Below are positions 20,233 through 29,732 of a stretch of 64,000 nt of DNA, piece by piece. The notes under the pieces were generated by a model. It was not told the origin of the DNA, did no database searches, and was given only the letters and a program-made list of their open reading frames with translations. Every line of letters starts with the position of its first letter. The first letter of the stretch is position 1. Source of the DNA: an uncultured Eubacteriales bacterium (GTDB taxonomy: Bacteria > Bacillota > Clostridia > Saccharofermentanales > UBA5734); contig CAILLO010000049.1 of the NCBI GenBank assembly GCA_903835065.1, positions 20,510 to 84,509 of the forward strand, read 5' to 3'. The position numbers and the translations under genes were made by a program.

Positions 20233-22443
20233 TCACCCGAGCCCGAAATAGGCGGTCAGGAGGTCCCGCGCGATGCCGGCGGTGTTCGAGCCCCAGACGC
20301 CCTTCTCCACGATCTGGGCGATGGCGACCTGCGGGTTGTCCGCCGGGGCATAGCAGATGAAGAGGGCGTTCGAGGACGACTTGTCCTCGAGTCCGGTCTC
20401 GGCGGTGCCGGTCTTGCAGGCGACCGCGATCGGGAATCCCTTGAACGCGGCGCGTCCCGTGCCCTGGCGATCCGTCACGACCGCCTTCATCGCCGTGCGG
20501 ATCGCCGCGAGGTTGGCGTCCGAAACGTCGATCTTGGTCTTGGCCAGCGTCTCGGGGACCAGGATCGAGCCGTCGGAGCGGACGATCTCCTTGATGACGT
20601 GCGGCGTCACGAGATAACCGCCGTTGGCGAGCGCCGCCGTGTATCGGCAGAGCTGGAGGATCGTGAAGCTGTTGTCGAACTGGCCGATCGCGGTCTGCGC
20701 GGTGTCGGCGGGGAACCAGACCTGGTCTTCGGGATTCATGCGGAGTCTCTTCTTCATCTCCTTGCTCGCCCGTATGCCTCGGACCTCGCCAGGAAGGTCG
20801 ACGCCCGTGTATTCGCCGAGACCGAAGCGTGCGCCCCAGGCATCGATCTGGTCGATGCCGGTCCAGGATCCGATCAGCTGGAAGAAGATGTTGCAGGAGG
20901 TCGCCATGCCGCGGGTGAGCACGAGGTCGCCGTGCCCGTGGAGTGGGTATTCGAGGCAATGGAAGGTCCAGCCGCCGATGTCGACCGTGCCGGGGTCGTG
21001 GACGACCGTCGTCGGAGTGATCGTGCCGGACTCGAGCGCGGCGATCGCGGTGATCGGCTTGAAGGTCGATCCGGGCGCGTAGTTCTCCATGATCGCCCGG
21101 TTCAGCATCGGCTTGTCCTTGGTGTCCGCAAGATAGGCGGCCACGCGCTTGGCGGCGGCCGGGTCGGACCCGGCGTTCGCGAAATCGTTCGGGTCGTAGT
21201 AGGGGTAGCTGGCCATTGCGAGGATCTCGCCGGTCCTGACGTCCATCATGACGACGGCGCCGGAATCGGCATCGTTCTTGCTCTTGCTGTCCTGCTTCTG
21301 CTTGATGTACTCGATGTTCTTCACGAGCGAATCGATCGCGACCTTCTGGAGGCGCATGTCGAGCGTCAGCCGGACATCATAACCCGAGACGGAGGCTCTC
21401 CCGGCCGCTTCCGAGAAGAAGATCCCGGCTGCGCCGGCGGATGTCCAGACATTGTATGGCTCGACGCCGTCCACGCCGTGGAGATACCGCTCCGCATAGG
21501 CCTCGATGCCGGTCTGGCCGACGATCTCGTTCGGAGAGTAGCCGACGGCGGAGAGTTCGTCGTACTGCTTGGCGGAGATCGCGCCGACGTATCCGATCAC
21601 GTGGCTCGCGTACTTCGCGTCCGGGAGGTAGACGCGGCGTGACTCCGTCGAGGAGAGGACTCCGCGGAACCGGAAATTCTGCTCCTCGAGGAAGTGCACC
21701 GTCGTCGACTGCACGTCGGTCGAGACCTGGATCGGCGTGCCCGTCCGGAAGGCCCAGGAATTCTTGAAGATCACGTAGCGGAGCCGCATGATCCGGTAGG
21801 CGTCGGCGTCGTTGTACTTCGCGTCGATCTGGAAGAGCGTCTCTCGGAGATATCGGTAGAAGACGTAGGGGTCGGTCTTGACGTAGGTCTTGTCGTAGTA
21901 GGAGACGACCGTTCCGGTCGGGGCGGCCTTGAGGCCGAACAGCGACTTGTCGGTCTGCCAGACCGCGGTATCCGCATCCGTGCCGACGAATTTCGCGGGT
22001 CCGACGGTGAAATGGTCGGCGAGGCCGTCGTCGTAGGTCTCGCCCCGCGCTTCGAGCATCTGGGCGAGGTCGAGCAGCATCGCGTTCAGGGAGGCGCTGT
22101 CGAGGCCGGCGTAGGCGACGGACAGGTCGAGGATCGTCGAGCTCACGGCGAGCGGCTGTCCGGTGCGATCGTAGATGTCGCCGCGGGTGGCCTTCACGAC
22201 CCGCTGCTGCGAGACGCCCGTCGTGCTGCCGATTTCGACGCCGGCCGTCGGCGTCAGCTGTAGGGAGGCGGTCGTCGCGAAGATCAGGACGCCGCACAGC
22301 ACGAAGAGCAGCGCCAGGAGGCCGTATCGGTCGCGAAGCAGCCTCCGCGCCCTCGCGAAGAAGGAGGAGCCCTCCCCGCCCGTCTCGCGTCCTTCGGGTC
22401 TGCGAACGACCTTCCGTTCCGCGTTCCGTCTCCGGCTCGTCAT
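20233..22443 (-). CDS. mrdA: Penicillin-binding protein 2, elongasome transpeptidase
   Basis: A class B PBP that cross-links peptidoglycan during cell elongation, outside the membrane and together with RodA and MreCD. The 736 residues show a basic cytosolic tail, one membrane helix (about 40-62), the dimerisation/pedestal domain (RGDIYDRTGQPLAV, NEIVGQTGIEAYAE), and the transpeptidase domain with STFK (nucleophile Ser near 458), SCN (near 517) and KTGTAE (near 674). The ATG at 22443 overlaps the mreD stop by four bases. The mreC-mreD-mrdA order is classic. The protein is longer than E. coli PBP2 because of insertions before the catalytic domain. Confidence 0.95.
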   Translation of the reverse strand: MTSRRRNAERKVVRRPEGRETGGEGSSFFARARRLLRDRYGLLALLFVLCGVLIFATTASLQLTPTAGVEIGSTTGVSQQRVVKATRGDIYDRTGQPLAVSSTILDLSVAYAGLDSASLNAMLLDLAQMLEARGETYDDGLADHFTVGPAKFVGTDADTAVWQTDKSLFGLKAAPTGTVVSYYDKTYVKTDPYVFYRYLRETLFQIDAKYNDADAYRIMRLRYVIFKNSWAFRTGTPIQVSTDVQSTTVHFLEEQNFRFRGVLSSTESRRVYLPDAKYASHVIGYVGAISAKQYDELSAVGYSPNEIVGQTGIEAYAERYLHGVDGVEPYNVWTSAGAAGIFFSEAAGRASVSGYDVRLTLDMRLQKVAIDSLVKNIEYIKQKQDSKSKNDADSGAVVMMDVRTGEILAMASYPYYDPNDFANAGSDPAAAKRVAAYLADTKDKPMLNRAIMENYAPGSTFKPITAIAALESGTITPTTVVHDPGTVDIGGWTFHCLEYPLHGHGDLVLTRGMATSCNIFFQLIGSWTGIDQIDAWGARFGLGEYTGVDLPGEVRGIRASKEMKKRLRMNPEDQVWFPADTAQTAIGQFDNSFTILQLCRYTAALANGGYLVTPHVIKEIVRSDGSILVPETLAKTKIDVSDANLAAIRTAMKAVVTDRQGTGRAAFKGFPIAVACKTGTAETGLEDKSSSNALFICYAPADNPQVAIAQIVEKGVWGSNTAGIARDLLTAYFGLG

Positions 22444-23009
22444 CTCCACGCCTCCGCGGCGGCTTCCTGGGCCGTGACCCGGTTGGTCCTCCGCTTTCTG
22501 GGTCCGGCGTAGCGCATCAGGAGGAACAGCGGGACCGCGGAGCCCACGTCCAGGGCCATCTGCAGGGGGAAGACGCGGAAGAGGAATGCGCGCGCCCATT
22601 CCTCGGGCGTGAAGGAAACCGCTCCTTCAAAGAGGATTCCGCCTCCCTCGACGAGCAGCGCCGTGACCGCGGCCACGATCAGGACCTGGAGAAGGGCGGC
22701 GAAGAACCCCTTCCGGAAGAGGCGCTGGAAGAGCAGGCCGGAAAGGAGTCCTGCATAGAGACCGACGAGCATCCCGACGCCGACCGTTCCGCCGGCGAAC
22801 GCGTCCCGGAAGAATCCGGTCGCGAGACCGACCACGGCACCTTCCACGGGCCCGTACAGGAATCCGGCCAGGATCGCGAGCACGAGCAGGAAATCGGGTT
22901 TCGCGAGATCGCCTGCGGTCCGGTCCGGGATCGTGACCTGGAGGATTCCGAGGACGAGGACCGCGCCGATGTAGAACAGGACCGCACGGGTCGTCTGGCT
23001 TGCCTTCAT
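22440..23009 (-). CDS. mreD: Rod-shape protein MreD
   Basis: A 189-residue integral membrane protein with five or six helices (AVLFYIGAVLVLGILQVTI, FLLVLAILAGFLYGPVEGAVVGLATGF and on), matching MreD in length and in the FxRDAFAGGTVGVGML-like motif. It connects MreC to the elongation machinery. The ATG at 23009 overlaps the mreC stop and the 3' end overlaps mrdA, both by four bases (ATGA), so the three genes are translationally coupled. A short basic C-terminal tail (PRKRRTNR) is cytosolic. Confidence 0.93.
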   Translation of the reverse strand: MKASQTTRAVLFYIGAVLVLGILQVTIPDRTAGDLAKPDFLLVLAILAGFLYGPVEGAVVGLATGFFRDAFAGGTVGVGMLVGLYAGLLSGLLFQRLFRKGFFAALLQVLIVAAVTALLVEGGGILFEGAVSFTPEEWARAFLFRVFPLQMALDVGSAVPLFLLMRYAGPRKRRTNRVTAQEAAAEAWR

Positions 23010-23854
23010 GTCGGCTTCGCCTTCAGGACGAAGACGTACGCAAGGGTATCGAAATCGACGTAGGGCTTCAGGGTCGCGGTGCGGCCGGTCCCGTTCTTGC
23101 CCTCGTCGATCGACACGATCGTGCCGATCGGGATTCCGGCCGGATACAGCCCGCCGTCTCCCGAGGTCAGCAGCGAATCGCCGACCTCCAGCGTCGCATC
23201 GGCCGGAATCCGATCGACGAGGCACAACCCCTGTTCGCGCAGCAGGAGGTCGCCACGGACGCGGGCGCCGTATTCGCCAGGCCGGTCGATCCTGGCGTCG
23301 ACGACGCTGCCCTGGTGGAGCAGGGGCAGGATCTTCGAGCTCACGAGATCGGACGAGTACACGCGGCCGACGAGGCGCATCGAGGAGTCGACGACCGGAT
23401 ACGAAGTCGTGTCCGTCACGGAGATGCCGTCCCTCTCGCCGGCATCGACACGGAAGAGGTCGAACCAGGGACCGGCCGAGCGCGTCATCACCTGGCTGCC
23501 CACGATCGTGTAGTCGGAGAACGTCTCCTTGATCTGGAAGGCGGCCTTCAGCTCGTCCCAGCGCCTGCCGTTCTCCTCGAGGCGCTGCACGTCGTTCTGG
23601 AGGGACGCGATCTGCAGCTTCAGCTGCTCGTTCTCCCGCCGCACGGCTTCGGCGTCGAAGATCGACTTCGCGAGCCCGGAGACCGAATCCCACGAAGTGC
23701 GGAAGACCTTCTGAACGGGCTGGAACGCGGCCGAGACCGGCGTCGTCAGTTCATAGAGCGGGCTGCCGGGGAGCGAGGAGAACAGCACCGTCGTGACCAG
23801 CACCAGCGTCACCAGCACGAGAAGGAGAACCTTGTTCGAGAAGAAGCCCCGCAT
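23006..23854 (-). CDS. mreC: Rod-shape-determining protein MreC
   Basis: A 282-residue bitopic membrane protein: N-terminal helix (about 8-28), a coiled coil (about 66-100, ENEQLKLQIASLQNDVQRLEE), then paired beta-barrel domains (VMTRSAGPWFDLFRVDAGERDGIS, VVDSSMRLVGRVY, LLTSGDGGLYPAGIPIGTI). It organises PBP2/RodA along the cell wall. It is the first gene of mreC-mreD-mrdA with a promoter at 23902-23930. No mreB is visible in the window; in many genomes radC-mreB-mreC are adjacent, and here radC abuts mreC directly. Confidence 0.95.
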   Translation of the reverse strand: MRGFFSNKVLLLVLVTLVLVTTVLFSSLPGSPLYELTTPVSAAFQPVQKVFRTSWDSVSGLAKSIFDAEAVRRENEQLKLQIASLQNDVQRLEENGRRWDELKAAFQIKETFSDYTIVGSQVMTRSAGPWFDLFRVDAGERDGISVTDTTSYPVVDSSMRLVGRVYSSDLVSSKILPLLHQGSVVDARIDRPGEYGARVRGDLLLREQGLCLVDRIPADATLEVGDSLLTSGDGGLYPAGIPIGTIVSIDEGKNGTGRTATLKPYVDFDTLAYVFVLKAKPT

Positions 23855-23901
23855 CGTCCCTCCGGACCCTGGAGCCGCGACCTGCGGATCCGTCGGGCAT
23901 C

Positions 23902-23930
23902 ATCATAACCGATATCACCGAATCGTTCAA
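23902..23930 (-). promoter_or_regulatory. Promoter of mreC-mreD-mrdA
   Basis: Minus-strand TTGAAC and TATGAT with a 17-base spacer lie in the 72-base gap between radC and mreC; the -35 overlaps the last radC codons. Confidence 0.65.
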
Positions 23931-24622
23931 ACGAGCCCACGCCGCTTCAGGGAGACGCTTCCGCAGGCCGCGACGACGATGTGGTCGACCAGCCGGATGC
24001 CCAGCGTCTCGCCCGCCTCGCGAAGCCGCTCGGTCGCGCGGAGGTCGTCCTCGCTGGGTTCCGGGTCGCCGCTGGGGTGGTTGTGCGCGAGGATGACCGC
24101 GGAAGCGCCGCTCCTCACCGCATCGCGGAACAGGTCCCTGGGCTGGACGACCGTTCCGGCGATTCCCCCGCCCGCGAAGCGCAGGGTCCGGATCAGCCCT
24201 CCGCGCACGTCGAGCAGGACGACCCACAACTCCTCGCGTTCGAGGAACCGCATCTCGTCGAGAAGGCCTTCCGTGAGGCTCTCCGGATCCCGGATCCGTT
24301 CCCCGGAGCGGGCCTGGGCGCCTCTTGTGGCGCGTCTGCCGAGTTCGACCGCCGCCTTCAGGGTCACGGCCTTCACGCGGCCGATGCCCGGTACCCGCTG
24401 GAGTTCCTCGACCGAGGCGTCCAGCAGGAAGGACGGACCTCTCCCTTCCCCGCCCATCAGGAGCCGCTGGGCGAGCGCGACCGAATTCTCGGTGCGGGAG
24501 CCGCTCCGGATCAGGACGGCGGCGAGCTCGGCGTCGGTCAGCGCCGCCGCTCCCAACGAGGCGAGTTTCTCATAGGGACGGTCGTTCTCCGGAAGCTGTC
24601 GTGTCGTGACGTGCCGTTCCAT
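23927..24622 (-). CDS. radC: RadC-family JAB/MPN domain protein
   Basis: A 231-residue RadC/YsxA protein: a helix-hairpin-helix-like N-terminal part (ELQRVPGIGRVKAVTLKAA, about 71-89) followed by an MPN+/JAMM domain with HNHPSGDPEPSEDD, the zinc-ligand pattern of a metalloprotease. The biological role is unsettled; older links to DNA repair are weak. I chose ATG 24622 because AGGGA precedes it and the DRPYEKL motif starts soon after; ATG 24646 is possible. Either way the gene starts inside maf, overlapping it by 53 or 77 bases. The mreC promoter overlaps its 3' end. Confidence 0.93.
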   Translation of the reverse strand: MERHVTTRQLPENDRPYEKLASLGAAALTDAELAAVLIRSGSRTENSVALAQRLLMGGEGRGPSFLLDASVEELQRVPGIGRVKAVTLKAAVELGRRATRGAQARSGERIRDPESLTEGLLDEMRFLEREELWVVLLDVRGGLIRTLRFAGGGIAGTVVQPRDLFRDAVRSGASAVILAHNHPSGDPEPSEDDLRATERLREAGETLGIRLVDHIVVAACGSVSLKRRGLV

Positions 24623-25310
24623 CCCCGGTTCCCTTTCGCCGGTCATCCATGCCGCCGGCCGGCGTCGGGGAGGGAGGCGAGACGAGACCAGGGAGCCCCG
24701 TGAGGTCCTCGATCTTCAGGAGCATCTCGAAGAGCCGGCGGAGCGGAAGGCCCATGACGTTGTAGTAGCAGCCCTCGATCCGTTCGACGAGCAGGGCGCC
24801 GTGGCCCTGGATTCCGTAGGCGCCCGCCTTGTCCATCGGCTCCCCCGTGGAGACGTACCAGTCGACGAGGTCGTCCGACAGGTCCGCGAAGACGACGCCG
24901 GTCGTCTCGGCATGGCGCAGCAGGCATTCCGCGCGGCCCTCCCGGACGTACGCGAGGGACAGTCCGGTCACGACCTCGTGGCGTCGTCCCGACAGCGTGC
25001 GGAGCATCCTGCGGGCATCGTCCGGATCCCTCGGCTTTCCCAGGATCCTGCCGTCGAGCTCCACGACGGTATCGGCCGACAGGACGAGGCAGTCCGCAAG
25101 GTCGCCGTGCGCGCGCTCCCTCGTCCACGCTTCCCGCTTGCCGTCCGCGATCCGCAGGGCCATGGCGGCGGGCGACTCGATCCGGCCCGGTGCCGCATCC
25201 TCGTCGAATCCGGTCGCGGCCCACTGGAAGCCGCTCTCGCCGAGAAGGCGCGACAGCAGCTCCCGCCGCCGCGGGGATCCGGAAGCGAGGACGAAGGGCG
25301 GTCGTTCCAA
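24570..25310 (-). CDS. maf: Maf/YhdE family nucleotide pyrophosphatase
   Basis: Maf proteins hydrolyse non-canonical or modified nucleoside triphosphates and affect septum formation. The signature ASGSPRRRELL (about 9-19) opens the protein, followed by LSADTVVELDGRILGKP and the active-site segment GEPMDKAGAYGIQGHGA. Maf proteins are usually near 190-210 residues; this one is 246, with about 45 extra Pro/Gly/Thr-rich residues at the C-terminus that run over the start of radC. The TTG at 25310 lies three bases after the asnS stop with GGCGGAG upstream; no ATG fits the motif position. Confidence 0.92.
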   Translation of the reverse strand: MERPPFVLASGSPRRRELLSRLLGESGFQWAATGFDEDAAPGRIESPAAMALRIADGKREAWTRERAHGDLADCLVLSADTVVELDGRILGKPRDPDDARRMLRTLSGRRHEVVTGLSLAYVREGRAECLLRHAETTGVVFADLSDDLVDWYVSTGEPMDKAGAYGIQGHGALLVERIEGCYYNVMGLPLRRLFEMLLKIEDLTGLPGLVSPPSPTPAGGMDDRRKGTGDGTARHDTTASGERPSL

Positions 25311-25312
25311 GG

Positions 25313-26716
25313 TCAGTACTCCGCCGAACCCGTCGTGCGGGGGAAGGACTGGACGTCGCGGATGTTGGAGACGCCCGTGAGATACATCAGGACCCGCTCG
25401 AAGCCGAGGCCGAATCCTGCGTGGCGGGTGCCGCCGAAGCGGCGGATGTCGAGGTACCAGTCGTAGGTCGACTTGTCGAGCCCGAGCTCGTCCATCCGGC
25501 GCTCGAGGAAATCGACGCGCTCCTCGCGCTGGCTCCCGCCGATGATCTCGCCGATGCCGGGCACCAGGCAGTCCATCGCGGCGACCGTCTTCCCGTCGTC
25601 GTTGACGCGCATGTAGAAAGCCTTGATCGCCTTCGGGTAGTCGGTCACGAAGACCGGGCGGCGGAAGACCTCCTCGGTCAGGTACCGCTCGTGCTCGGTC
25701 TGCAGGTCGGCCCCCCAGGAAACGGGGTATTGGAATCGTCCGGCGGGCACCTTCTCGAGCAGCGCGACCGCCTCCGTGTACGTGATCGAGGCGAATTCGT
25801 TGCGCACGACGTTCTCGAGGCGCTCGCGCAGCCCCTTGTCGACGAAGGCGCTGAAGAACTCCATCTCCTCCGGGCACTCGTCCATGACGTACCGGATCAC
25901 GTACTTCAGCATCTCCTCGGCGAGGGCCATGTCGTCCCGGAGATCCGCGAACGCGATCTCCGGCTCGATCATCCAGAATTCGGCCGCATGCCGCGCGGTG
26001 TTGGAATTCTCGGCGCGGAAGGTCGGTCCGAACGTGTAGACGTCGCGGAAGGCCATCGCGTGGCTCTCGACATTGAGCTGGCCGCTGACGGTCAGGTTGG
26101 TCGGCTTGCCGAAGAAGTCCTCGCCGAAGTCCACGGCGCCGTCCTCGGTCCTCGGGGGATTCCCGATGTCGAGCGTCGTCACGTGGAACATCTCGCCCGC
26201 GCCCTCGGCGTCGCTGGAGGTGATGATCGGGGTATGGACGTAGACGAATCCGCGCTCCTGGAAGAAGCGGTGGATCGCGAAGGCCGTGACGGACCGGACG
26301 CGGAAGACCGCGGAGAAGAGGTTCGTGCGCGGACGGAGATGCGGCAGCGTGCGCAGGAACTCGACGCTGTGCCGCTTGGGCTGCAGCGGGTAGTCGGGAG
26401 GGCAGGCGCCCTCGATTTCGATGCGCGTCGCCTTCAGCTCGAAGGGCTGGCGCGCGTCCGGGGTCGCGACCACGGTGCCGGTCGCGACGATCGCGGCGCC
26501 CGTGCCGAGCGAGGCGGCCGCGGCGTAGTCCTCGATTCCACCCTCTTCGAACACGACCTGGAGACTCCGGAAGAAGGTTCCGTCGTTGAGTTCGATGAAG
26601 CCGAACCGCTTCTGGTCGCGCACCGTGCGCACCCAGCCGCCGACCTTCACCGTGTGTCCCACGAAGGCCGCGGGGTCGCGATAGAGTTCCTTGATGCGGA
26701 CCAGATCCCTCGCCAT
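25313..26716 (-). CDS. asnS: Asparaginyl-tRNA synthetase
   Basis: A class IIb aminoacyl-tRNA synthetase charging tRNA-Asn. The 467 residues comprise an N-terminal OB anticodon domain (about 15-115, [24 protein letters not shown]) and a catalytic core with motif 1 ([16 protein letters not shown]), motif 2 ([23 protein letters not shown]) and motif 3 ([15 protein letters not shown]). The ENSNTARH and HAEFWM context marks AsnS rather than AspS. The ATG at 26716 has GGATAGGAGA upstream. It is followed at once by maf and preceded by the SEC-C gene. Confidence 0.96.
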   Translation of the reverse strand: MARDLVRIKELYRDPAAFVGHTVKVGGWVRTVRDQKRFGFIELNDGTFFRSLQVVFEEGGIEDYAAAASLGTGAAIVATGTVVATPDARQPFELKATRIEIEGACPPDYPLQPKRHSVEFLRTLPHLRPRTNLFSAVFRVRSVTAFAIHRFFQERGFVYVHTPIITSSDAEGAGEMFHVTTLDIGNPPRTEDGAVDFGEDFFGKPTNLTVSGQLNVESHAMAFRDVYTFGPTFRAENSNTARHAAEFWMIEPEIAFADLRDDMALAEEMLKYVIRYVMDECPEEMEFFSAFVDKGLRERLENVVRNEFASITYTEAVALLEKVPAGRFQYPVSWGADLQTEHERYLTEEVFRRPVFVTDYPKAIKAFYMRVNDDGKTVAAMDCLVPGIGEIIGGSQREERVDFLERRMDELGLDKSTYDWYLDIRRFGGTRHAGFGLGFERVLMYLTGVSNIRDVQSFPRTTGSAEY

Positions 26717-26743
26717 GGCCTATCTCCTATCCGCGGAAGCCCT

Positions 26744-27244
26744 TCAGGACTTCCCGCAGCAGACCTTGTACTTGCGGCCGCTGCCGCACGGGCAGGGGTC
26801 GTTCCGGCCGACCTTCGCGCTGACGGCCATCTTCGAGGCGCGGAACCGCCGGACCGTCTCCTCGCGCTTCCCCGCGTCCATCACACCGTCCCACGACGGC
26901 AGCTGGGAGAGCCAGGTCGCCTTGGCTTCCAGCATGTTCCAGTACAGGGTGTCGAAATCGATGTCGAGGCGGATCGGAGTCGCATCGTCGAGCGCGTCGA
27001 GGTCGACGCCTGCGGCAAGGCTCGGGTTCACGCCCTCGACGAAGCCGGCGAAGATCGGACTCTCGGTGAAGCCGAGCCGCGCGGATAGTTCCGCGGCCGT
27101 TCCCTCGATCTTCTCGGGGTAGGCCGAAAGGATCCGGTCGTAGGCTTCCTTCTCCTCGGCGTAGTACTTCTTGATGTAGGCCTCGCGCTCGGCGGGGTCG
27201 GCGTTCTCGTCGGTCCGGCTTCTCCATTCCTCGATATGGGACAC
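26744..27244 (-). CDS. SEC-C zinc-binding motif protein
   Basis: A 166-residue protein with a helical N-terminal part ([39 protein letters not shown]) and a C-terminal SEC-C motif [20 protein letters not shown] (about 145-164), the same zinc knuckle found at the end of SecA (1114-3951). Similar small SEC-C proteins are common in clostridia-like genomes, with no settled function; SecB or ribosome contact has been proposed for SEC-C motifs. The GTG at 27244 has AAGGAGGA upstream. It lies between icd and asnS, in the same direction. Confidence 0.8.
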   Translation of the reverse strand: MSHIEEWRSRTDENADPAEREAYIKKYYAEEKEAYDRILSAYPEKIEGTAAELSARLGFTESPIFAGFVEGVNPSLAAGVDLDALDDATPIRLDIDFDTLYWNMLEAKATWLSQLPSWDGVMDAGKREETVRRFRASKMAVSAKVGRNDPCPCGSGRKYKVCCGKS

Positions 27245-27276
27245 TTCGGGTTCCTCCTTCTTCGTTGGGGACGGGG

Positions 27277-28485
27277 TCAGGCGTTCGCGGCGAGACGGCC
27301 GTGGATCGCGGTCAGGAAGCCCTTCGTGTCGACGACCTTCACGGACGGCAGGTCGCACAGAGAAGCGAGGTCGCCGGTCACGACTCCGGACGACACGGTG
27401 TCGAGCGAGGTCTTCTCCAGGCGGTCGGCGAAGGCGGCCAGGTCGGGCAGCCCGTCGAGCTCCGCACGCCTGCGCAGCGCGCCCGACCAGGCGAACAGCG
27501 TCGCCATCGGATTCGTGGAGGTCGTCTCCCCTTTGAGGTGGCGGTAGTAGTGCCGGGTGACCGTCCCGTGCGCCGCCTCGTACTCGTACTTTCCGTCGGG
27601 CGAGACGAGTACGGAGGTCATCATCGCGAGGCTGCCGCACGCGGAGGCGACCATGTCGGACATCACGTCGCCGTCGTAGTTCTTGCAGGCCCACACGATC
27701 CCGCCCTCGGACCGCATCACGCGGGCGACGACATCATCGATCAGCGTGTAGAAATACGAAATTCCCGCTTCTTCAAAGCGCGCGCGGAACTCCGCCGCGA
27801 AGACCTCCTCGAAGAGGTCCTTGAACCGGTGGTCGTAGATCTTGGAGATCGTGTCCTTGGCGCCGAACCAGAGGTCCTGGCGGACCGAGAGCGCGTACGT
27901 GAAGCAGGCCCGCGCGAAGTTGCGGATCGAGCCGTCGAGGTTGTGCATGCCGAGCACCACGCCGGGGCCGTCGAAGTCGTGGATCCGCACGGTCTCCGTG
28001 CGCCCGTCGGCATAGATCACGACCAGGTCGGCCTTCGCGGGGCCGGTCACCAGCGTCTCGACATCGCGGTAGATGTCGCCGTAGGCGTGGCGGGCGATCG
28101 TGATCGGCTTCTTCCAGGATTTCACGAACGGCTGGATGCAGTCCACGACGATCGGGGCGCGGAAGACGGTTCCGTCGAGGATCGCCCGGATCGTGCCGTT
28201 CGGGCTCTTCCACATCTTCTTCAAGTGGTATTCCTCGACGCGTTGCGCGTTCGGCGTGATCGTCGCGCACTTGACCGCGACGCCGAGCCGGAGGGTCGCT
28301 TCGGCCGATTCGACGGTCACCCGATCGTCGGTCGCGTCGCGGTGCTCGAGTCCGAGGTCGAAGTATTCGGTCTTGAGATCGACGAAGGGGAGCAAGAGGA
28401 TATCCTTGATCTGCTGCCAGATGATCCGGGTCATCTCGTCCCCGTCCATCTCGACCAGCGGCGTCTTCATGGCGATTCTCTGCAT
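27277..28485 (-). CDS. icd: NADP-dependent isocitrate dehydrogenase (eukaryotic-type)
   Basis: The enzyme oxidatively decarboxylates isocitrate to 2-oxoglutarate, making NADPH. The 402-residue sequence belongs to the homodimeric subfamily shared with eukaryotes: [13 protein letters not shown] (about 11-23), [17 protein letters not shown], the Tyr/Lys catalytic region, [13 protein letters not shown] and the NADP-binding [18 protein letters not shown]. With citrate synthase and aconitase (57-61 kb) it completes the path to glutamate precursors. It has its own strong promoter at 28527-28556 and an AAAGGA site before ATG 28485, so it may be expressed apart from holA. Confidence 0.95.
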   Translation of the reverse strand: MQRIAMKTPLVEMDGDEMTRIIWQQIKDILLLPFVDLKTEYFDLGLEHRDATDDRVTVESAEATLRLGVAVKCATITPNAQRVEEYHLKKMWKSPNGTIRAILDGTVFRAPIVVDCIQPFVKSWKKPITIARHAYGDIYRDVETLVTGPAKADLVVIYADGRTETVRIHDFDGPGVVLGMHNLDGSIRNFARACFTYALSVRQDLWFGAKDTISKIYDHRFKDLFEEVFAAEFRARFEEAGISYFYTLIDDVVARVMRSEGGIVWACKNYDGDVMSDMVASACGSLAMMTSVLVSPDGKYEYEAAHGTVTRHYYRHLKGETTSTNPMATLFAWSGALRRRAELDGLPDLAAFADRLEKTSLDTVSSGVVTGDLASLCDLPSVKVVDTKGFLTAIHGRLAANA

Positions 28486-28526
28486 CGTGTCGTTTCCTTT
28501 CTCGTGCCCGGTGGAGCATCCGCCCC

Positions 28527-28556
28527 ATTATAGGGGGGGGCCGGACGGGGCGTCAA
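28527..28556 (-). promoter_or_regulatory. Promoter of icd
   Basis: Minus-strand TTGACG, 18-base C-rich spacer and a perfect TATAAT lie 41 bases before the icd start, in the gap after holA. Confidence 0.8.
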
Positions 28557-28581
28557 TCGGCGCCGACGCTTCCCGTGGGGT

Positions 28582-29730
28582 TCAGGGGCGACGCGGCGCG
28601 GACCGGCGGGACGGACTGCCGGCGAGCAGGGTCTCGAGGGCGGCGCGCTCCGGGAGGCGCCCCGTCTTCATGGCGGAATCGGCCTCGAAGCATCGGCCAT
28701 GGAGTTCCTCGAGCGCCTCGAAGGTGAAATTGCGCGCCTGTTCGGCGTACTTGCCCGCGATCGAGGGAGGAAGCCCGAGTGCCGACGCCAGGCGGCCGCG
28801 GTCGGGGATCTCCTTCGCGCGGATCAGGAGCCGCACGTGGCGCGCGAGCATGAACAGCAGCAGCTGGACCGGCTCCTTTCGGGCGATCAGCGCATCGAGG
28901 ATCCGGAGGGCGTCACCGGGGCGTCCGAGACCGATCGCGTCGGTCATGTCGAAGACCTTGCCGGTGAGGTCCGGGATGCAGAGGTCCTCGACGAGAGCGG
29001 TCGTCACGCGGGCGGTCCCGCTCCCCTTGCAATAGAGGCGCATCTTCTCCGTCTCCAGGACGAGCGTCTGCATGGACCCGCCGGTGCGTACAAGGATCGA
29101 GTCCACGGCCGCGTCGTCGATTCCGATGCCTGCGGACGAGAATTCGCGCCGGACGAAGGTCCTGAGGTCCTCGGTCTCCTGGGTCGCGAACTCGACGGCG
29201 CGTCCGTTCCGCTCGACGGCCTCGAGCGGCTTCTTCACCCGCCGGTCGATCTTCTTCTCGAGGAAGACCAGGCAGGCGGAATCCGGAACGCCGTCCAGCA
29301 GCCTCACGAGGGATTCCGTGCGGTCCTTCGCGGCGTCGCCCGAAGGCGAGGTCTCTTCGACCTCGTCGTCGTCCTCCGCGTCGCGGACGGCCGGTCCGTC
29401 CTTCCCGCCCCCTTTCCGGTCCATCCCGAAGAGGCCCGAGTTGCGGACGAGGACGAGCTTGCGGGACGACAGGAACGGCGGCGTAGCGGTCTCGGCGGCG
29501 ACGCGCCGCAGGTCGAGCGCGGTCGGCCGGCCTTCGGCGTCGAAGACCACCCGGTCGAGCGCCTCGGCACCGGGCGCCAGGAGCCGCTTCGCGATTGCCT
29601 GCGTGAAGGTGCGCATCAGGTACGACTCCTCGCCGTAGAAAAGGTACACGCGCGCGAGGCGGTCCGACTCGATGTCGGCGCGCAGCGCCTTGAGCGGTGT
29701 CCCTGCGGACCTGGCTTCCCGTCCGGGCAT
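28582..29730 (-). CDS. holA: DNA polymerase III delta subunit
   Basis: HolA is the clamp-loader wrench that opens the beta clamp. The 382 residues include the N-terminal ATPase-like fold (RVYLFYGEESYLMRTFTQAI, about 27-46), LSSRKLVLVRN, and the C-terminal collar (EPVQLLLFMLARHVRLLIRAKEI; LPPSIAGKYAEQARNF). An acidic, hydrophilic insertion at about 104-139 (AEDDDEVEETSPSGD) lengthens the protein beyond the usual 330-350 residues. ATG 29730 has GGAGG and lies two bases after the comEC stop, the standard comEC-holA arrangement of Bacillota. Confidence 0.93.
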   Translation of the reverse strand: MPGREARSAGTPLKALRADIESDRLARVYLFYGEESYLMRTFTQAIAKRLLAPGAEALDRVVFDAEGRPTALDLRRVAAETATPPFLSSRKLVLVRNSGLFGMDRKGGGKDGPAVRDAEDDDEVEETSPSGDAAKDRTESLVRLLDGVPDSACLVFLEKKIDRRVKKPLEAVERNGRAVEFATQETEDLRTFVRREFSSAGIGIDDAAVDSILVRTGGSMQTLVLETEKMRLYCKGSGTARVTTALVEDLCIPDLTGKVFDMTDAIGLGRPGDALRILDALIARKEPVQLLLFMLARHVRLLIRAKEIPDRGRLASALGLPPSIAGKYAEQARNFTFEALEELHGRCFEADSAMKTGRLPERAALETLLAGSPSRRSAPRRP

Positions 29731-29732
29731 CT

